Shown here: piece by piece, positions 53,234 to 62,744 of the stretch
Layout of the letters: the number at the start of each line of letters is the position of its first letter
Numbering within the stretch: the stretch's first letter is position 1
Assembly: GCA_012522345.1 (NCBI GenBank)
Contig: JAAYKO010000065.1
Location: forward strand, 1 to 64,000
Origin: Acholeplasmataceae bacterium
GTDB lineage: Bacteria > Bacillota_I > Bacilli_A > Acholeplasmatales > UBA5453
Direction of reading: 5' to 3'
DNA length: 64,000 nucleotides
The notes under the pieces: generated by a model
The model's database searches: none
Told to the model about the DNA's origin: nothing
The model's input: only the letters and a program-made list of their open reading frames with translations
Translations under genes and position numbers: made by a program

Positions 53234-54823
53234 TCAACTATTTTGAAATTTCTTTACTGCTTTAATAAAACCAATAAAAAGGGGATGAGGTCGAAGTGGT
53301 CTTGATAAATACTCAGGATGATATTGAACTCCTACAAAAAAATCATTCTCTGGATTTTCCATAATTTCAACACCACCGTTTTGATTATAGCCACTAAAAA
53401 CTAATCCTTTATTTAAAAATTCTTTTTCATAAGCTAAATTAAATTCATAGTTGTGGCGAAATCTTTCGCTAATATTGGTTGTTTGATAAAGCTTGATTGC
53501 TAACGTCTTCGGCTTTATTTTAATTTTATGTAAGCCAGTTTTTTTCTCAGTTTTTCCATCTTTAAGATAATCTATTATCGGATTTTTTGCATAAGGGTGA
53601 AATTCTTTTGAGGTAGCTTTTTTAATGTTGATTACATTTTTAGCAAACTCTACTAAAGCCAGCTGCATCCCTAAACAGATTCCTAAAAAAGGAATATTGT
53701 TTTCACGAGCAAACTTAATTGACTGTAGTTTCCCTTCAATTCCACTTTGGCCAAAACCACCTGGAATTAAAACACCTTGTACATCTTTAAGTCTTATCCC
53801 AACATTTTCAGCATTAATTTTAGTTGAATCAAGCCATTTTATTTCCACATTTCTATTTTGTTGATAACCTGCATGCTTTAGAGCTTCATTAACTGATAAA
53901 TAGGCATCATGAAATGAAATATGTCTGCCTATTACAGCGATTTTAACTGTTTTCTGTAAACTTTCAATTTTGTTAATCAGTTCTTTCCATTCACTTAAAT
54001 CTTGTTGTTGTTTAGGATAAAGACGGAAATGTTTTAAAATTTGAGTATCGATCTTTTGTTGTTTTAAATTCAAAATCATTTGATAAATTATTTCAACATC
54101 GACAGATTCGAAAATCATTTCCTTTTTAACATCACAAAATGATGATATTTTTTCTTTTATCCCTTTATCAAAGGGCATTTCACTCCTCAGAACAAGCATA
54201 TCAGGTGCGATTCCTAAACTCATCAATTCTTTTACTGAATGTTGAGTTGGTTTTGTTTTTATTTCTTTCGCTGCTTTTAAAAAAGGGACTAATGTTGTAT
54301 GAATATATAACGTGTTTTTATAACCAAAATCTTTTCTTGCTTGTCTAATCGCTTCTAAAAATGGGAGTGATTCAATATCACCAACAGTTCCGCCAATTTC
54401 TGTAATTACAATATCAGCTTTTGTTGATTTAGCAACTGAAATTAGTTTTTGTTTAATTTCATCGGTAATGTGTGGGATAACTTGAATTGTTGCCCCTTTA
54501 TAGACATTGCTTTTCTCTTTTTCAATAACTCGTGCATAGATTTGACCCGTTGTTACAGATGATTCTTGATTAAGGTTTTCATCTAAAAAACGCTCGTAAT
54601 GTCCCAAATCCAAATCGGTTTCTGAACCATCATCAGTAACAAAAACCTCTCCGTGTTGTGAAGGGCTCAACAAACCTGGGTTGACATTGATATAAGGATC
54701 AAATTTTTGCATTGTCACTTTAAAACCTTGCTTTTTTAGAAGTTGCCCTACACTAGATGCCATAATTCCTTTACCTAGTGATGAAACAACGCCCCCAGTA
54801 ACAAAAATAAATTTTGTGGTCAT
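53234..54823 (-). CDS. pyrG: CTP synthase
   Basis: FVTGGVVSSLGKGI; PGGFGQSGIEGK; GICLGMQLALVEFAKN. Confidence 0.98.
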   Translation of the reverse strand: MTTKFIFVTGGVVSSLGKGIMASSVGQLLKKQGFKVTMQKFDPYINVNPGLLSPSQHGEVFVTDDGSETDLDLGHYERFLDENLNQESSVTTGQIYARVIEKEKSNVYKGATIQVIPHITDEIKQKLISVAKSTKADIVITEIGGTVGDIESLPFLEAIRQARKDFGYKNTLYIHTTLVPFLKAAKEIKTKPTQHSVKELMSLGIAPDMLVLRSEMPFDKGIKEKISSFCDVKKEMIFESVDVEIIYQMILNLKQQKIDTQILKHFRLYPKQQQDLSEWKELINKIESLQKTVKIAVIGRHISFHDAYLSVNEALKHAGYQQNRNVEIKWLDSTKINAENVGIRLKDVQGVLIPGGFGQSGIEGKLQSIKFARENNIPFLGICLGMQLALVEFAKNVINIKKATSKEFHPYAKNPIIDYLKDGKTEKKTGLHKIKIKPKTLAIKLYQTTNISERFRHNYEFNLAYEKEFLNKGLVFSGYNQNGGVEIMENPENDFFVGVQYHPEYLSRPLRPHPLFIGFIKAVKKFQNS

Positions 54824-54846
54824 CTCTTACCTCCAGCTTTTAAAAG

Positions 54847-54893
54847 AAAAAAGTCCTCGCTTTTTGAAGACTACTAATCCCCTAATAATTATA
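54847..54893 (-). promoter_or_regulatory. pyrG leader: promoter -10, G-run start and attenuator hairpin
   Basis: Minus strand TATAAT (54888-54893), GGGG (54879-54882), AGTCTTC-AAAAAGC-GAGGACT then TTTTT (54847-54872). Confidence 0.7.
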
Positions 54894-55013
54894 ACAAAGA
54901 AACAATAAATGAGCAATCGCTATTTCAGGTTTCTTCTTGCTTTCTCCTATTTATCTAAAAAAGTATTGTTGAAATTTTTTTTTGCACAATAAACAAATAT
55001 TTCAATCACAGCG

Positions 55014-55046
55014 TTAAAAAAAGGCTTAATTTTAAATCAAGCCTTT
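55014..55046 (-). terminator. Intrinsic terminator of rpoE
   Basis: Minus strand AAAGGCTT...AAGCCTTT then T-run. Confidence 0.85.
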
Positions 55047-55052
55047 CTTTGT

Positions 55053-55580
55053 TTAATCTTCATACATGTCTTCGTAATCATCCATTATATCGTGATAATC
55101 ATCATCATCAAAGTCTAAATCAACTTCAACATCATCATCGTCTGTGCTATAAACTGGTACATCGTCATCGATAATTATTTCTTCTTCATCTTCGTCTTTT
55201 TCTTTTTTATCTTCTTCGTCTTCTTCATCATCATCAAGTTCAGCTTCTTCATCTTCTAAAAGGAAGTAGTCCTCTAACTTGATATCATCGTCGTCATCAT
55301 CATCTTCATAATCTTCATCTTTATTGAAATAAGAACCGTCTTTATCCCATAACTCTAAATTGTTTTCCTTAATGTCCCATTCATCATTTCCACAATAGAC
55401 AAAGTTTCCTGATAACGTCATGTCAACATATAAAAGAGCAACTTTTTCTTCATCTTCTGCTGAAAATCCTTTAATTTGAGCGACTGATTCGATTAATGTA
55501 TATATATTTTGTTTGCCATTTTGCCGAATAAATTCTTCGGCAATCTCAACCATTGGTTTTGATTGATCATATTGTGCCAT
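55053..55580 (-). CDS. rpoE: RNA polymerase delta subunit
   Basis: N-terminal HARE-HTH-like fold and long D/E-rich tail; upstream of pyrG as in Firmicutes. Confidence 0.9.
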   Translation of the reverse strand: MAQYDQSKPMVEIAEEFIRQNGKQNIYTLIESVAQIKGFSAEDEEKVALLYVDMTLSGNFVYCGNDEWDIKENNLELWDKDGSYFNKDEDYEDDDDDDDIKLEDYFLLEDEEAELDDDEEDEEDKKEKDEDEEEIIIDDDVPVYSTDDDDVEVDLDFDDDDYHDIMDDYEDMYED

Positions 55581-55694
55581 CTATTTTTAACCTCCTTAAA
55601 AAACTCTACGCTATTATAAACGATAATATTAGAGATTGCAAGTCTTTTATAGAAAATGTTTTTTTAATCTTTTTAGGGTTTCTTATTATTTTTT

Positions 55695-55967
55695 TTACAG
55701 ACTTGTTAGAATAATGATAACTCCAACAATTATTACTAAAACTAAAACAATTTTGTAGGCTTTTTTAATAAGACTAATGATGCCAAAAACAAGAATAATA
55801 GCTATCGCAATAAAACCTAAAATTTTAATCCACTCATCCAGTGGTGCAATTATAGTGTTATACAAATCTATTAACTTGTTGTCAAAGTTAATTGTCTTTT
55901 TCATCCAATTATTGAAATCTGAAAATAAAGCTTTAATCCAATCAAGTATTTTGTTAAAAAAGTCCAT
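55695..55967 (-). CDS. Small two-TM hypothetical protein
   Basis: 90 aa, two C-terminal hydrophobic helices, downstream of recR. Confidence 0.5.
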   Translation of the reverse strand: MDFFNKILDWIKALFSDFNNWMKKTINFDNKLIDLYNTIIAPLDEWIKILGFIAIAIILVFGIISLIKKAYKIVLVLVIIVGVIIILTSL

Positions 55968-55979
55968 TTCTTCCCTCTT

Positions 55980-56576
55980 CTATTCTTTTAAAGTAATTCG
56001 ATTTTCAAGTGCAATAGCAAGTGTGCGTTGATCTGCATAGGAAAGGTCACCACCAACAGGTATTCCATGAGCAATCTTTGTAACTTTAACAGTTTTTTCT
56101 TTAAGTAACTCTTGAATATAACTACTTGTTAATTGGCCATCAACAGCACCGTTTAGCGCAAGTATAATCTCATCAACTTTAGCTACTCTTTTTAAAAGCG
56201 AATCAATATTTAAATCTTGTGGTTCAATTCCTTTTGTAAAGTCTATTGTCCCACCTAACACGTGATAAAGTCCATGATAGTTTTCACCATTTTCAATAAT
56301 TATTAAATCGCTGATTGATTCAACAACCATAATCGTTTTTTGGTTTCGGTTTGGGTTGTCGCAAATCGGACAACTTTCTTCCATAAATGTGCCACAAATT
56401 GGACAAAATGTAATCGCACTTTTAGTCATTAGAAGTGCTTCACTCAATGATTCAACGTGTTCTGACTCCATTTTATTAACAACAAAGAGCGCTAATCTTT
56501 GAGCTGTCTTTTCACCAATTCCAGGAAACCGTTTCAGCTCATCAATAAGTTTTAAAATTGAATTTGGGTATTTCAT
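55980..56576 (-). CDS. recR: Recombination protein RecR
   Basis: LKRFPGIGEKTAQRLA; CPICGTFMEESCPIC; Toprim. Confidence 0.97.
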   Translation of the reverse strand: MKYPNSILKLIDELKRFPGIGEKTAQRLALFVVNKMESEHVESLSEALLMTKSAITFCPICGTFMEESCPICDNPNRNQKTIMVVESISDLIIIENGENYHGLYHVLGGTIDFTKGIEPQDLNIDSLLKRVAKVDEIILALNGAVDGQLTSSYIQELLKEKTVKVTKIAHGIPVGGDLSYADQRTLAIALENRITLKE

Positions 56577-56873
56577 TTAAAATCCTAACCCCATCCCCAT
56601 AGTAAATCTATTCATTTCTTCTGCTGTTTTTTTACTCACTGTTTCAACAGCATCATTAATTGCTAATAAAATTGCGTCTTGTAACATGTCTTTGTCTTCC
56701 AAAAGCGCTGGATCAATATTTATTTCAACAACTTGATGGGAGCCAAGCATCACAATTCTAACACCTGATGCTCTTCCTTCAAATTCTGTCATTTGTAGTC
56801 GCTCTTGTGTTTCTTGCATTTCTTTTTGCAATTTTTGTAGTTTTTTTACCATTGTCGGATTCATCGTTTTCAC
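56577..56873 (-). CDS. YbaB/EbfC nucleoid-associated protein
   Basis: KLQKEMQETQERLQMTEFEG; dnaX-ybaB-recR context. Confidence 0.92.
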   Translation of the reverse strand: MKTMNPTMVKKLQKLQKEMQETQERLQMTEFEGRASGVRIVMLGSHQVVEINIDPALLEDKDMLQDAILLAINDAVETVSKKTAEEMNRFTMGMGLGF

Positions 56874-58597
56874 TCCTTTACTTTTACCATATCTTCACCA
56901 AAGAAATCAACTGCTAATTTTACTGCTTCAGGTTGCCAAGTTTCAAGCTTGCTTTCATAAATTTCTAAGTCTATTTTAGGCAATATTGGTTTTTTAATTC
57001 CTTGTTGCCATTGCTCCTTAAATGAATCATAAAGTTGGTCCCAACTCTTTTGATCAAGACAAATATAATCATCTGCAATCTTTTCTTTGGCGTTGAGAAA
57101 TTCTAAAGCATTTTTTTTATAGTGTTCATTTAACATTTGGAGACAAGTGGCTTTATCAGAATAAACAAGTAGCAATGTTTCATCATCACAAGCAACAAGT
57201 TCACCTTGTGCGAGGAGACCTGCAATTATTTGTTGATTAGGATTCTTTACATTTTCAAGCAAACTCCAATGCTTCAGTAATCGGGCTTTTTTATTTCTTT
57301 TGCCATTATTTAAAACTGCCTCAACTTGTTCAACTGTAATTTTTTTACGATTAGAATCTATTGGTTGTTTTAGTGGCTTAGTAACTGTTTTAACTTCTTC
57401 TTTATTTTCTGTTTTTTTTGTTTCAACTACAATTGGTTGACTCTTTAGTCTATTTAAATCAAGTTCTAGTTTATTGAGTTTATTCATTAACATTTCTAAC
57501 TGTTCATTTGACTCAATAACATCGAGTGCTTGATGGTCAATCATTTTAATAATTGCTAACTCTAAATAAGCTCTTTTTTGACTAGTCCATCTGATTGAGT
57601 TTTGAGTATCATTTAAGACTTCTAAATAAAAATATAAACGATCATTAGAAAACATTTGAACAAAACTTTTCAGTTGACTTGAGTTTTGATTTGTTTCAAA
57701 TAAAAGGTTTTTTTCAATCAATAAATCTCGAAGAATTAAAATTAAATCTGCCACTATTTTAGTTACTTCTTTTCCATCCTCAATAATTTTATCAAGTAGT
57801 GGTAAAGCGCTTGCTACGTCCTTTTCCATAATTGCAGTCAATAAGTTCATCAAATTTTCTTTGGAGACACTTCCTGTGACATCATAAACATCTCCAACTG
57901 TAATTATTCCATTTGAGAATGAATAAACCTGGTCAAGTAAACTGATCGCATCTCGCATACTTCCATCTGCTTGTTGAGCTATTTCTCTAATCGCTTCATT
58001 CTCAATTTCAATCGACTCTTTCGTCACTATTTCATTTAATTTTTTTTCAATTCCTTTAATTGTTATTCCTCTAAAGTCAAACCGCTGACAACGAGATATA
58101 ATTGTTGGTGGTAGTTTATTAACTTCTGTCGTTGCCAAAATAAATATTACATGTGCTGGCGGTTCTTCTAAAGTCTTCAATAAAGCATTAAAAGCTTGGA
58201 TTGTTAACATGTGGACTTCATCAATAATATAGACTTTATATTTTCCAACCGCTGGCATATATTTTACTTTATCACGAAGTTCTCTAATCTCATCTACACC
58301 ATTATTGCTCGCCGCATCAATTTCAATAACGTCACTGACACTTTCTTCCTGAATTGCTTGACAAGCTGGACAAACACCGCAAGGAGCTTTTTCTGGAGCT
58401 TGTTCGCAGTTAACAGCGTTAGCAAATATTTTTGCAACACTAGTTTTACCAGTTCCCCTAGGACCACTAAAAATATAGGCATGACCTATTTTATTAGTAA
58501 TCAAAGCATTTCTTAGCGTTTTTACAATAACATCTTGACCAACTACATCTTCAAACTTTCTTGGCCTATACGTTCTATACAATGCTTGATATCCCAT
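56870..58597 (-). CDS. dnaX: DNA polymerase III subunit gamma/tau
   Basis: GPRGTGKTSVAKI; zinc-binding CGVCPACQ; VHMLTIQAFNALLKTLEEPP. Confidence 0.97.
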   Translation of the reverse strand: MGYQALYRTYRPRKFEDVVGQDVIVKTLRNALITNKIGHAYIFSGPRGTGKTSVAKIFANAVNCEQAPEKAPCGVCPACQAIQEESVSDVIEIDAASNNGVDEIRELRDKVKYMPAVGKYKVYIIDEVHMLTIQAFNALLKTLEEPPAHVIFILATTEVNKLPPTIISRCQRFDFRGITIKGIEKKLNEIVTKESIEIENEAIREIAQQADGSMRDAISLLDQVYSFSNGIITVGDVYDVTGSVSKENLMNLLTAIMEKDVASALPLLDKIIEDGKEVTKIVADLILILRDLLIEKNLLFETNQNSSQLKSFVQMFSNDRLYFYLEVLNDTQNSIRWTSQKRAYLELAIIKMIDHQALDVIESNEQLEMLMNKLNKLELDLNRLKSQPIVVETKKTENKEEVKTVTKPLKQPIDSNRKKITVEQVEAVLNNGKRNKKARLLKHWSLLENVKNPNQQIIAGLLAQGELVACDDETLLLVYSDKATCLQMLNEHYKKNALEFLNAKEKIADDYICLDQKSWDQLYDSFKEQWQQGIKKPILPKIDLEIYESKLETWQPEAVKLAVDFFGEDMVKVKE

Positions 58598-58649
58598 TTT
58601 TCTCCTCCTTGCTTCGTTGTTAAATTATATCATATAATTTCAGTTTTTT

Positions 58650-59993
58650 TTATTTTCCTAAACAAAACTTTGAAAAAAGTTCATCAATTAAATCTTCAGG
58701 ATGATAATCACCGATGATTTCGCCAAGCTTTTGCCAGGCTTGTTTAAGATCTATTTCAACTACATCAATAGGGTAACCGAAGTCAATAGCTTCTAGTGAT
58801 TTTGTTAAAATATCTTTTGTTTCTTCTAATTTGTTAATATGTCTAATATTGCTTAAGTAATTAAAATCATCACCGATATCTGCAAGATTCAGCTCCTCGA
58901 TAATTGCTTTTTCTAAAGTTTTAATCCCCTCTTTTTTAAGGGCGCTTAATAAAACCATATTTTCTATTTTAAGTTTCGGACCTAAATCTTTTTTATTACC
59001 AACAATTATCCGTTGTTTGTTTTCGGTAAGTTCTAATAAGTTCTCATCCTCTTGACTTAATGTTTCACTCGCATCCAAGACAAGTATTACCAACTCTGCA
59101 TTTTCAATTGTTTGTTTACTTCTTTGAACACCAATTTTTTCAATAATGTCTTTTGTTTCTCTAATGCCTGCAGTATCAATCAAGTTAAGAATGATTCCTC
59201 CAACGTTAACTGCAACCTCAATAGTATCTCTAGTCGTGCCAGCGATGTCAGTTACGATTGCTCGCTCTTCATCTAAAAGCGCATTTAAAAGACTTGATTT
59301 GCCAACATTAGGCTTGCCGACAATCGCCGTATTAACCCCTTCTCTAATAAGTCTACCTTTATTGGATTCAGCCAATATTTCTTCAACTTTTTCAACATAT
59401 TCTTTAATTAGCGGTTTAATTGTTTGATTTGTTAGTTCTTCAACATCATCATACTCTGGATAGTCAATATTTACTTCAATAACTGCTAAAATATTTAGTA
59501 GTTGTTCCCTTAAGTCGTTAATCAGTTTTGTTGTCTCACCTTTTAAAGCGTTAAGAGCAAGTTTCATTGCTTTGTCACTTCGGGCGCTAATTAAATCCAT
59601 CACCGCTTCGCTTTCTGCAAGATCAATTCTTCCATGAACAAAAGCTCTTTCTGTAAACTCGCCCGGTCTTGCAAGTCTAATTCCAACTTCTAAAATTCGT
59701 TTTAAAACTTTTTGAGTGACAAGGATTCCTCCATGTGTTGAAATTTCTACCATATTTTCAGTAGTAAAACTTTTTGGCCCTCGTAAAATTGAAACCATTA
59801 CTTCATCAATTGGTTTCTTATCTTTGTCCAAAATAAAGCCATAATGAAGTGTATGACTTTTTACTTTAGTAAGGTTTGGTCCTTGAAAAATACGATTAAC
59901 TTTTGTGATTGCTTCTTCTCCGGTAATCCGAATCATTGAAATTCCAGCAGTCCCATATGGAGTTGAAATTGCACCAATTGTATCTAAAACCAT
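58650..59993 (-). CDS. mnmE: tRNA modification GTPase MnmE
   Basis: GKPNVGKSSLLNALLDEERAIVTDIAGTTRD; C-terminal FCLGK. Confidence 0.97.
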   Translation of the reverse strand: MVLDTIGAISTPYGTAGISMIRITGEEAITKVNRIFQGPNLTKVKSHTLHYGFILDKDKKPIDEVMVSILRGPKSFTTENMVEISTHGGILVTQKVLKRILEVGIRLARPGEFTERAFVHGRIDLAESEAVMDLISARSDKAMKLALNALKGETTKLINDLREQLLNILAVIEVNIDYPEYDDVEELTNQTIKPLIKEYVEKVEEILAESNKGRLIREGVNTAIVGKPNVGKSSLLNALLDEERAIVTDIAGTTRDTIEVAVNVGGIILNLIDTAGIRETKDIIEKIGVQRSKQTIENAELVILVLDASETLSQEDENLLELTENKQRIIVGNKKDLGPKLKIENMVLLSALKKEGIKTLEKAIIEELNLADIGDDFNYLSNIRHINKLEETKDILTKSLEAIDFGYPIDVVEIDLKQAWQKLGEIIGDYHPEDLIDELFSKFCLGK

Positions 59994-60072
59994 AATCTAT
60001 CTCCTGTATGTTTATTATAGCATATTTTCTCTTTTTTTAATTGCCTTTTAACTAACTGTTTTTAAAAATAAT

Positions 60073-60101
60073 CTTAAAAAAAACGTTCCCTTAAGAAACG
60101 T
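60073..60101 (-). terminator. Intrinsic terminator of antiporter gene
   Basis: Minus strand ACGTTTC-TTAAG-GGAACGT then TTTTTTTT. Confidence 0.8.
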
Positions 60102-60105
60102 CTTT

Positions 60106-61386
60106 TTATTCAACCGTCTGAGGAGTATTTGGCTTTTTTTCCACCGAATATGATTTTGATAAATAGAGCGATAACTTAGCACTCGGTGGTCCAAATATTT
60201 CATACAAGACTCCTGAGGCAATTATAATCGTAGATAGTACTGCAGCATCATTATACAAGCCATAGCTCTCAAGAATTCTGGCACCTAAAGCTGCAAGACC
60301 AAGCGATACTCCTGCTTGCGGAACAAGTGCTAGACCTAAATATTTTTTATTATTACTTGTTGAGTTTGTAACAATGCTTCCTAAAGTTGCTCCGCCATAT
60401 TTACCAATAATTCTAACAACGAAGTAAACTACCCCGACCAATCCAATACTGATTAACATATCCAACTTTAGTCTCATTCCTGATAACACAAAAAACAAGG
60501 TTAAGATTGCAGGTGAAAAATTGTCTATCTGCCTGAAGAGAGAACTATCCTTACTAATATTTAAATAAACTGCACCCATTGCCATACAACCTAAAAGTGG
60601 CGAAACATCAAAGATTGCCGCAAAACCGCTGAGAGCCAACAATAATGAGATCACGATGATTAAGCGGTTATCTGGAGTCCTCGATTCGATAATTAGTTTA
60701 TGTAGAAGATAACCTAGCAAGGCACCTAAAACAAGTATTCCGATATTGATTAATAGGGGTTTGAAAATTATCCAAGCACTAAAACCTCCGCCTGAATCAA
60801 CAGCTGTAATAATTGCGATACTAATACTAAATAAAATTAGCGAGATTGCATCGTCTAACGCTACTACTTGTAAAATTGTATTAACAAAATCACCTTTGGC
60901 TTTTGTTTGTCTAATTGTCATCATTGTTGATGCCGGTGCAGTAGCTGAAGCAATCGCTGCAAGCAATAAAGAGAGTTCGAAATGGATATTAAAGAGAAAA
61001 AACATTGTTAAAAAAACAACTAACGCTGCCATGATGGATTCAAAAAGTGTAATGACAATTATTTTGGGACCACTTTCTTTTAAAACATCAAGCTTAAAAA
61101 ATCTTCCCACGTTGAAAGCGATAAAAGCGAGCGCGATATCAGTTAAAAAACCCATTCCCTTTATTATGTCATCACTAATTAACGACTTACCGACAAAGTG
61201 AGCAAATAATGGACCAATTAAAATTCCTGTAAAAATATAAGCAGTTACATTCGGAAGTTTAAATCGCTTTGTTACTCTAGTTAATAAGAAGCCGCCAAAC
61301 AACATAATGGAAAGACTAATCAAGATTGTTGCCGCATCATTGTTTAAGATATCAAAAACGGATTCAGTTAATAAAATAATCTTCAT
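60106..61386 (-). CDS. Cation:proton antiporter (CPA family), no TrkA/RCK tail
   Basis: 12-13 hydrophobic segments; Na/H exchanger-type core (ALDDAISLILFSISIAII); start refined to MKIILL behind GGAGGA. Confidence 0.85.
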   Translation of the reverse strand: MKIILLTESVFDILNNDAATILISLSIMLFGGFLLTRVTKRFKLPNVTAYIFTGILIGPLFAHFVGKSLISDDIIKGMGFLTDIALAFIAFNVGRFFKLDVLKESGPKIIVITLFESIMAALVVFLTMFFLFNIHFELSLLLAAIASATAPASTMMTIRQTKAKGDFVNTILQVVALDDAISLILFSISIAIITAVDSGGGFSAWIIFKPLLINIGILVLGALLGYLLHKLIIESRTPDNRLIIVISLLLALSGFAAIFDVSPLLGCMAMGAVYLNISKDSSLFRQIDNFSPAILTLFFVLSGMRLKLDMLISIGLVGVVYFVVRIIGKYGGATLGSIVTNSTSNNKKYLGLALVPQAGVSLGLAALGARILESYGLYNDAAVLSTIIIASGVLYEIFGPPSAKLSLYLSKSYSVEKKPNTPQTVE

Positions 61387-61413
61387 CGTTCTTCCTCCCA
61401 CATTGTATTTTTT

Positions 61414-61442
61414 ATTATACCACTATTAGCATATAATGTAAA
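61414..61442 (-). promoter_or_regulatory. Promoter of antiporter gene
   Basis: Minus strand TTTACA-N17-TATAAT. Confidence 0.75.
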
Positions 61443-61451
61443 TTTATTTAT

Positions 61452-61481
61452 TTGTATAGTTTCATAAGAATATGTTATAAT
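61452..61481 (+). promoter_or_regulatory. Promoter of lysR-type gene
   Basis: TTGTAT-N18-TATAAT. Confidence 0.55.
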
Positions 61482-61512
61482 AGGTTTACCAATATTTATA
61501 GGAGGAAAAAAT

Positions 61513-62388
61513 ATGATTAATAATCGGTTTAGAACATTATTAGTTTTGGCACGAGAAAAGAAATATACAAGAACTGCTGAGATCTGCAATATTTCACAGC
61601 CAGCAGTTACTCAACACATTAAAGCTTTAGAAGAGTTTTATCAAGTTAAGATTTTTAAAAGAGTGGGAAAGGACCTACTTATCACAAGTGATGGTAAAAT
61701 TTTAATTGAAGAAGCTAGACGTTTATTAGCCATTAACGAAGGACTAAAAAAAAAGCTCGCAAAGGATCTAAGACGCCAACAAAAGTTAGACATCGGAGTT
61801 ACTTTGACAGCTAGTAATCATTTTATTCCTGTTATATTAGAGGTTTTTAAAACGAAATTTCCAGGGACTAGTTATACTGTTCACACCAACAATGTTGAGC
61901 AGATTTATCAGAAGCTTCGTTTAAATGAACTTGATTTCGCGGTAATTGATGGAACACCAACCAGTAAAGAATTTGCCTCAAAACTTTTGGTTAAAGATGA
62001 ATTAATTTTTATTGCTCCAAGCAATCATCCTTTTGCTAATTCGGGTGAAAAAATTTCTCTCGAGATGTTAAAAAAAGAAAAATTAATCTTACGAGATAAA
62101 AAAGCTAATACTAGAATAGTCTTTGAAAATTTTCTTTTAAATCATTTTGAAAGCGTTCAAAATTTCGATATAATTTTAGAAATTGAAAGTACATCTTTAA
62201 TTAAACGCTTAGTTATTGAAGGCCATGGAATAAGTCTAATTTCAAGAGCAATTTGTCAACATCTAATCGACCAAAGTGTTTTAAAAGAATTAAAAGTTGA
62301 AAACTTTCTTTTAGAAAGAGGTATCTATTTAATTTATTCTAAAGAAATTGAAAAAGATGAAATAATCCAAAGCATCCTCGCTTTATAA
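61513..62388 (+). CDS. LysR family transcriptional regulator
   Basis: N-terminal HTH RTAEICNISQPAVTQHIKALEEFYQVKIFKR; substrate-binding domain. Confidence 0.93.
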   Translation: MINNRFRTLLVLAREKKYTRTAEICNISQPAVTQHIKALEEFYQVKIFKRVGKDLLITSDGKILIEEARRLLAINEGLKKKLAKDLRRQQKLDIGVTLTASNHFIPVILEVFKTKFPGTSYTVHTNNVEQIYQKLRLNELDFAVIDGTPTSKEFASKLLVKDELIFIAPSNHPFANSGEKISLEMLKKEKLILRDKKANTRIVFENFLLNHFESVQNFDIILEIESTSLIKRLVIEGHGISLISRAICQHLIDQSVLKELKVENFLLERGIYLIYSKEIEKDEIIQSILAL

Positions 62389-62535
62389 ATAGTTTTCAGC
62401 AAGTACATTTGTAAGATTATTTATCGCAAGAATAACTTCATCTTCTAATAGTTTAGTGAGCAAGCCGCGTTCTTCGACGCGGTGTTTTCTAATTATTTCC
62501 AATTTTTCAATAATTTCTAACACTAATTCCTTCAT
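62383..62535 (-). CDS. Small hypothetical protein (50 aa)
   Basis: MKELVLEIIEKLEIIRKHRVEER... behind AAAGGAG; overlaps lysR stop by 6 bp. Confidence 0.45.
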   Translation of the reverse strand: MKELVLEIIEKLEIIRKHRVEERGLLTKLLEDEVILAINNLTNVLAENYL

Positions 62536-62670
62536 TATACAAATCTCCTTTTTCTTATTTTTTATTTCTCTATCCACCTATCATTATATCATATCAACAT
62601 TCTATCGAGATAGATTTTTCTGAAGAAAACGTTCACAAATTACTAACTACTTTTTAATTTACTGGTAAAG

Positions 62671-62696
62671 CAAAAAGCCACATCAAAAGGTGGCTT
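62671..62696 (-). terminator. Intrinsic terminator downstream of nrnA-like gene
   Basis: Minus strand AAGCCAC...GTGGCTT then TTTTG. Confidence 0.75.
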
Positions 62697-62744
62697 AATA
62701 ATCTAAAAAAGAGTTTGTTTTTTTTTATGTTTCAGTTGATTATC

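Noticed and set aside
55053-55330. GAT/GAA-rich tandem repeat as a phase-variable microsatellite
   Set aside because: It encodes the normal D/E-rich tail of RNA polymerase delta; codons are mixed rather than a uniform repeat.
61383-61589. 68-aa ORF on minus strand upstream of the antiporter
   Set aside because: Antisense to the LysR start and spans both predicted promoters; no motif.
62383-62535. Possible Spo0E-like phosphatase
   Set aside because: Size and helical pattern are suggestive, but the SQxLD signature is absent.
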